This document shows, one piece after another, positions 62,580-64,000 of a DNA stretch of 64,000 bases. The stretch comes from Crocinitomicaceae bacterium. GTDB lineage: Bacteria; Bacteroidota; Bacteroidia; Flavobacteriales_D; Crocinitomicaceae. Position 1 is the stretch's first letter. Each line of letters opens with the position of its first letter. The notes beneath the pieces were generated by a model that searched no databases, was not told the origin of the DNA, and worked only from the letters and a program-made list of their open reading frames with translations. The stretch lies in NCBI GenBank assembly GCA_023262855.1, contig JALQYQ010000030.1:1-64000 (forward strand), given 5' to 3'. The position numbers and the translations under genes were made by a program.

Positions 62580-64000
62580 ATGCAAAAAAGATGGCTTGTC
62601 AAAACGCCGGTAGAAAGTACACTAGTAGAAGAATTTCGTTCAACACTCAAAGTAGATCGCATTGTCGCACAATTATTAATTCAACGAGGAATAACAACAT
62701 TTGAAGCTGCTGAATCTTTTTTTAGACCCAAGTTAGAGCACTTACACGATCCATTTCTCATGAAGGATATGCAGGAAGCTGTACAGCGTGTGAATAGGGC
62801 AATTGACAAGGGAGAAAAAGTATTGTTATTCGGAGATTACGATGTGGATGGAACGACGGCTGTGGCGTTGATGTATAGTTTTTTAAAAAATAAACATGAA
62901 GCACTCGATTACTACATTCCAGATCGCTACTCAGAAGGATATGGTGTCAGTTATCAAGGAATTGATTTTGCAGCCGAGCACGGATTTTCGTTAATCATTT
63001 CGTTGGATTGCGGTATTCGTTCAGTCGACCATGTGCGTTACGCCAAAGAAAAAGGAGTTGATTTTATTGTTTGTGATCATCATAATCCTGGAATTGAATT
63101 GCCCGATTGCATTGTTTTAGATCCAAAACGTTCGGATTGCAATTATCCATACAAAGAACTATCAGGTTGTGGGGTTGGGTTTAAACTTCTGCAAGGGTTA
63201 TGCGTGGAAAATGATTGGAATCAGAACGAACTTTTTGGCTTTCTCGATTTATTAGCAGTTAGCATTGGAGCTGATATTGTTCCTGTCACTGGTGAAAATC
63301 GAATACTTTGTTTTCATGGGATGAAGCAATTAAATGATCATCCGCGTCCAGCGTTCGTTGAATTGTTGAAAATCGCTAAACGTGAATTTCCTGTGACCTT
63401 GACAGATGTTGTTTTTACTATTGCACCACGCATTAATGCAGCAGGTCGTCTGCGCTCAGGAAAACATGCAGTTGAATTGATGATTTCTCAAAAGATAGAT
63501 GAAATCAAGGAACTTGCCTTAGCAATTGATGCTGATAACAAAGAAAGAAGAGAATTGGATCAGGAAATGACGGCAGAAGCATTAGAGATGATTGATGAAG
63601 ACGCTTCAACCGTAACTTCGAAATCCACTGTTGTTTTCAAAAATGATTGGCATAAGGGAGTTGTCGGAATTGTTGCTTCGCGTTTGATTGAAAAGCACTA
63701 TCGTCCAACCATCGTTTTAACGGAATCGAATGGAAAAGCAACAGGTTCAGCTCGCACAGTGAATAATTTTGATATTCATGCAGCTTTGATTAAATGCGAA
63801 CATTTGCTGGAGCAATTTGGCGGACACACGCATGCAGCAGGAATGACAATGGCCTTGGATAATGTTGCCGCATTCAAAGAAACCTTTGAAAAGGTTGTTG
63901 CGGAATCGATTACGCTTGAAGATCAAACACCAGAGCAAGAAGTAGATTTGGAATTGGATTTCAATGAAATTTTTACTCCGGGCGAAAACAGAATGAAAAT
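62580..64000 (+). CDS. recJ: Single-stranded-DNA-specific exonuclease RecJ (3' end outside the window)
   Basis: An open frame from the ATG at 62580-62582 to the window edge: 473 whole codons, so the C-terminal part is missing. It begins MQKRWLVKTPVESTLVEEF. The DHH phosphoesterase core is clear: LLFGDYDVDGTTAVALMYSF, ISLDCGIRSVDH, VDFIVCDHHNPG and SGCGVGFKLLQ. DHHA1-associated motifs follow (TIAPRINAAGRLRSGKHA, then FGGHTHAAGMTMA). RecJ degrades single-stranded DNA 5' to 3' in recombination and repair. Truncation is due only to the window end. Confidence 0.95.
   Translation, partial: MQKRWLVKTPVESTLVEEFRSTLKVDRIVAQLLIQRGITTFEAAESFFRPKLEHLHDPFLMKDMQEAVQRVNRAIDKGEKVLLFGDYDVDGTTAVALMYSFLKNKHEALDYYIPDRYSEGYGVSYQGIDFAAEHGFSLIISLDCGIRSVDHVRYAKEKGVDFIVCDHHNPGIELPDCIVLDPKRSDCNYPYKELSGCGVGFKLLQGLCVENDWNQNELFGFLDLLAVSIGADIVPVTGENRILCFHGMKQLNDHPRPAFVELLKIAKREFPVTLTDVVFTIAPRINAAGRLRSGKHAVELMISQKIDEIKELALAIDADNKERRELDQEMTAEALEMIDEDASTVTSKSTVVFKNDWHKGVVGIVASRLIEKHYRPTIVLTESNGKATGSARTVNNFDIHAALIKCEHLLEQFGGHTHAAGMTMALDNVAAFKETFEKVVAESITLEDQTPEQEVDLELDFNEIFTPGENRMK

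Overview
The window is about 64 kb of low-GC, gene-dense chromosome from a member of the Bacteroidota. It most resembles a flavobacterial lineage such as the Fluviicola/Crocinitomicaceae type, but the genus is inferred from gene style, not demonstrated. The supporting signs are PorP/SprF-family barrels, C-terminal gliding/type IX secretion (T9SS) sorting domains, PKD-rich giant secreted proteins, a bacterial NtrY-like kinase, class I fumarase, and TAnnTTTG-type -7 promoter elements. I found no tRNA, rRNA or CRISPR array. No gene-free stretch exceeds about 215 bases.

Layout. (1) 1-20580 is dominated by two diverged copies of one five-gene cassette, both on the + strand and separated only by cysS on the - strand. 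The gene order in each copy is: giant adhesin-like protein A, PorP/SprF barrel A, giant protein B (1240 aa in both copies), PorP/SprF barrel B, and a PorE-like TPR/propeller protein. Copy 1 enters the window already running, and its PorE-like gene stops exactly where the peptidoglycan-binding OmpA domain should begin. Copy 2 is complete. (2) 20585-30022 holds a small membrane protein, aspS, ileS (with a rearranged GIHH signature), a transglycosylase-like membrane protein, a secreted barrel-like protein and class I fumarase. (3) 30081-31944 is an ECF sigma factor overlapping a membrane protein with an extracytoplasmic FGE-sulfatase-like domain. (4) 32120-36622 holds dxs, an unusually long sugar MFS transporter and a Y1 (REP-associated) transposase carrying REP-like hairpin repeats in frame. 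(5) 36641-40342 is feoA-feoB-small Cys-rich partner behind a Fur-like palindrome, then an aspartate kinase. (6) 40486-49781 holds a secreted glycoside-hydrolase-like protein, gpsA, a small membrane protein, and an overlapping three-gene operon ending in a 1212-aa histidine kinase. (7) 49943-64000 holds a secreted trypsin-like protease with a T9SS sorting domain, an S9 peptidase-VanZ-aldehyde dehydrogenase operon, hemW, a PIF1-like helicase, an AIM24/TIGR00266 protein and the 5' part of recJ.

How the genes fit together. In the T9SS, type B C-terminal domains (as on SprB) depend on a cognate SprF-like barrel for secretion. The strict alternation cargo-barrel-cargo-barrel suggests that each giant protein travels with its own barrel. 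The PorE-like protein may anchor the assembly to peptidoglycan. The duplicated cassette, with one copy lacking the anchor, is the most interesting system here. The rest is mostly housekeeping, with several individually unusual genes.
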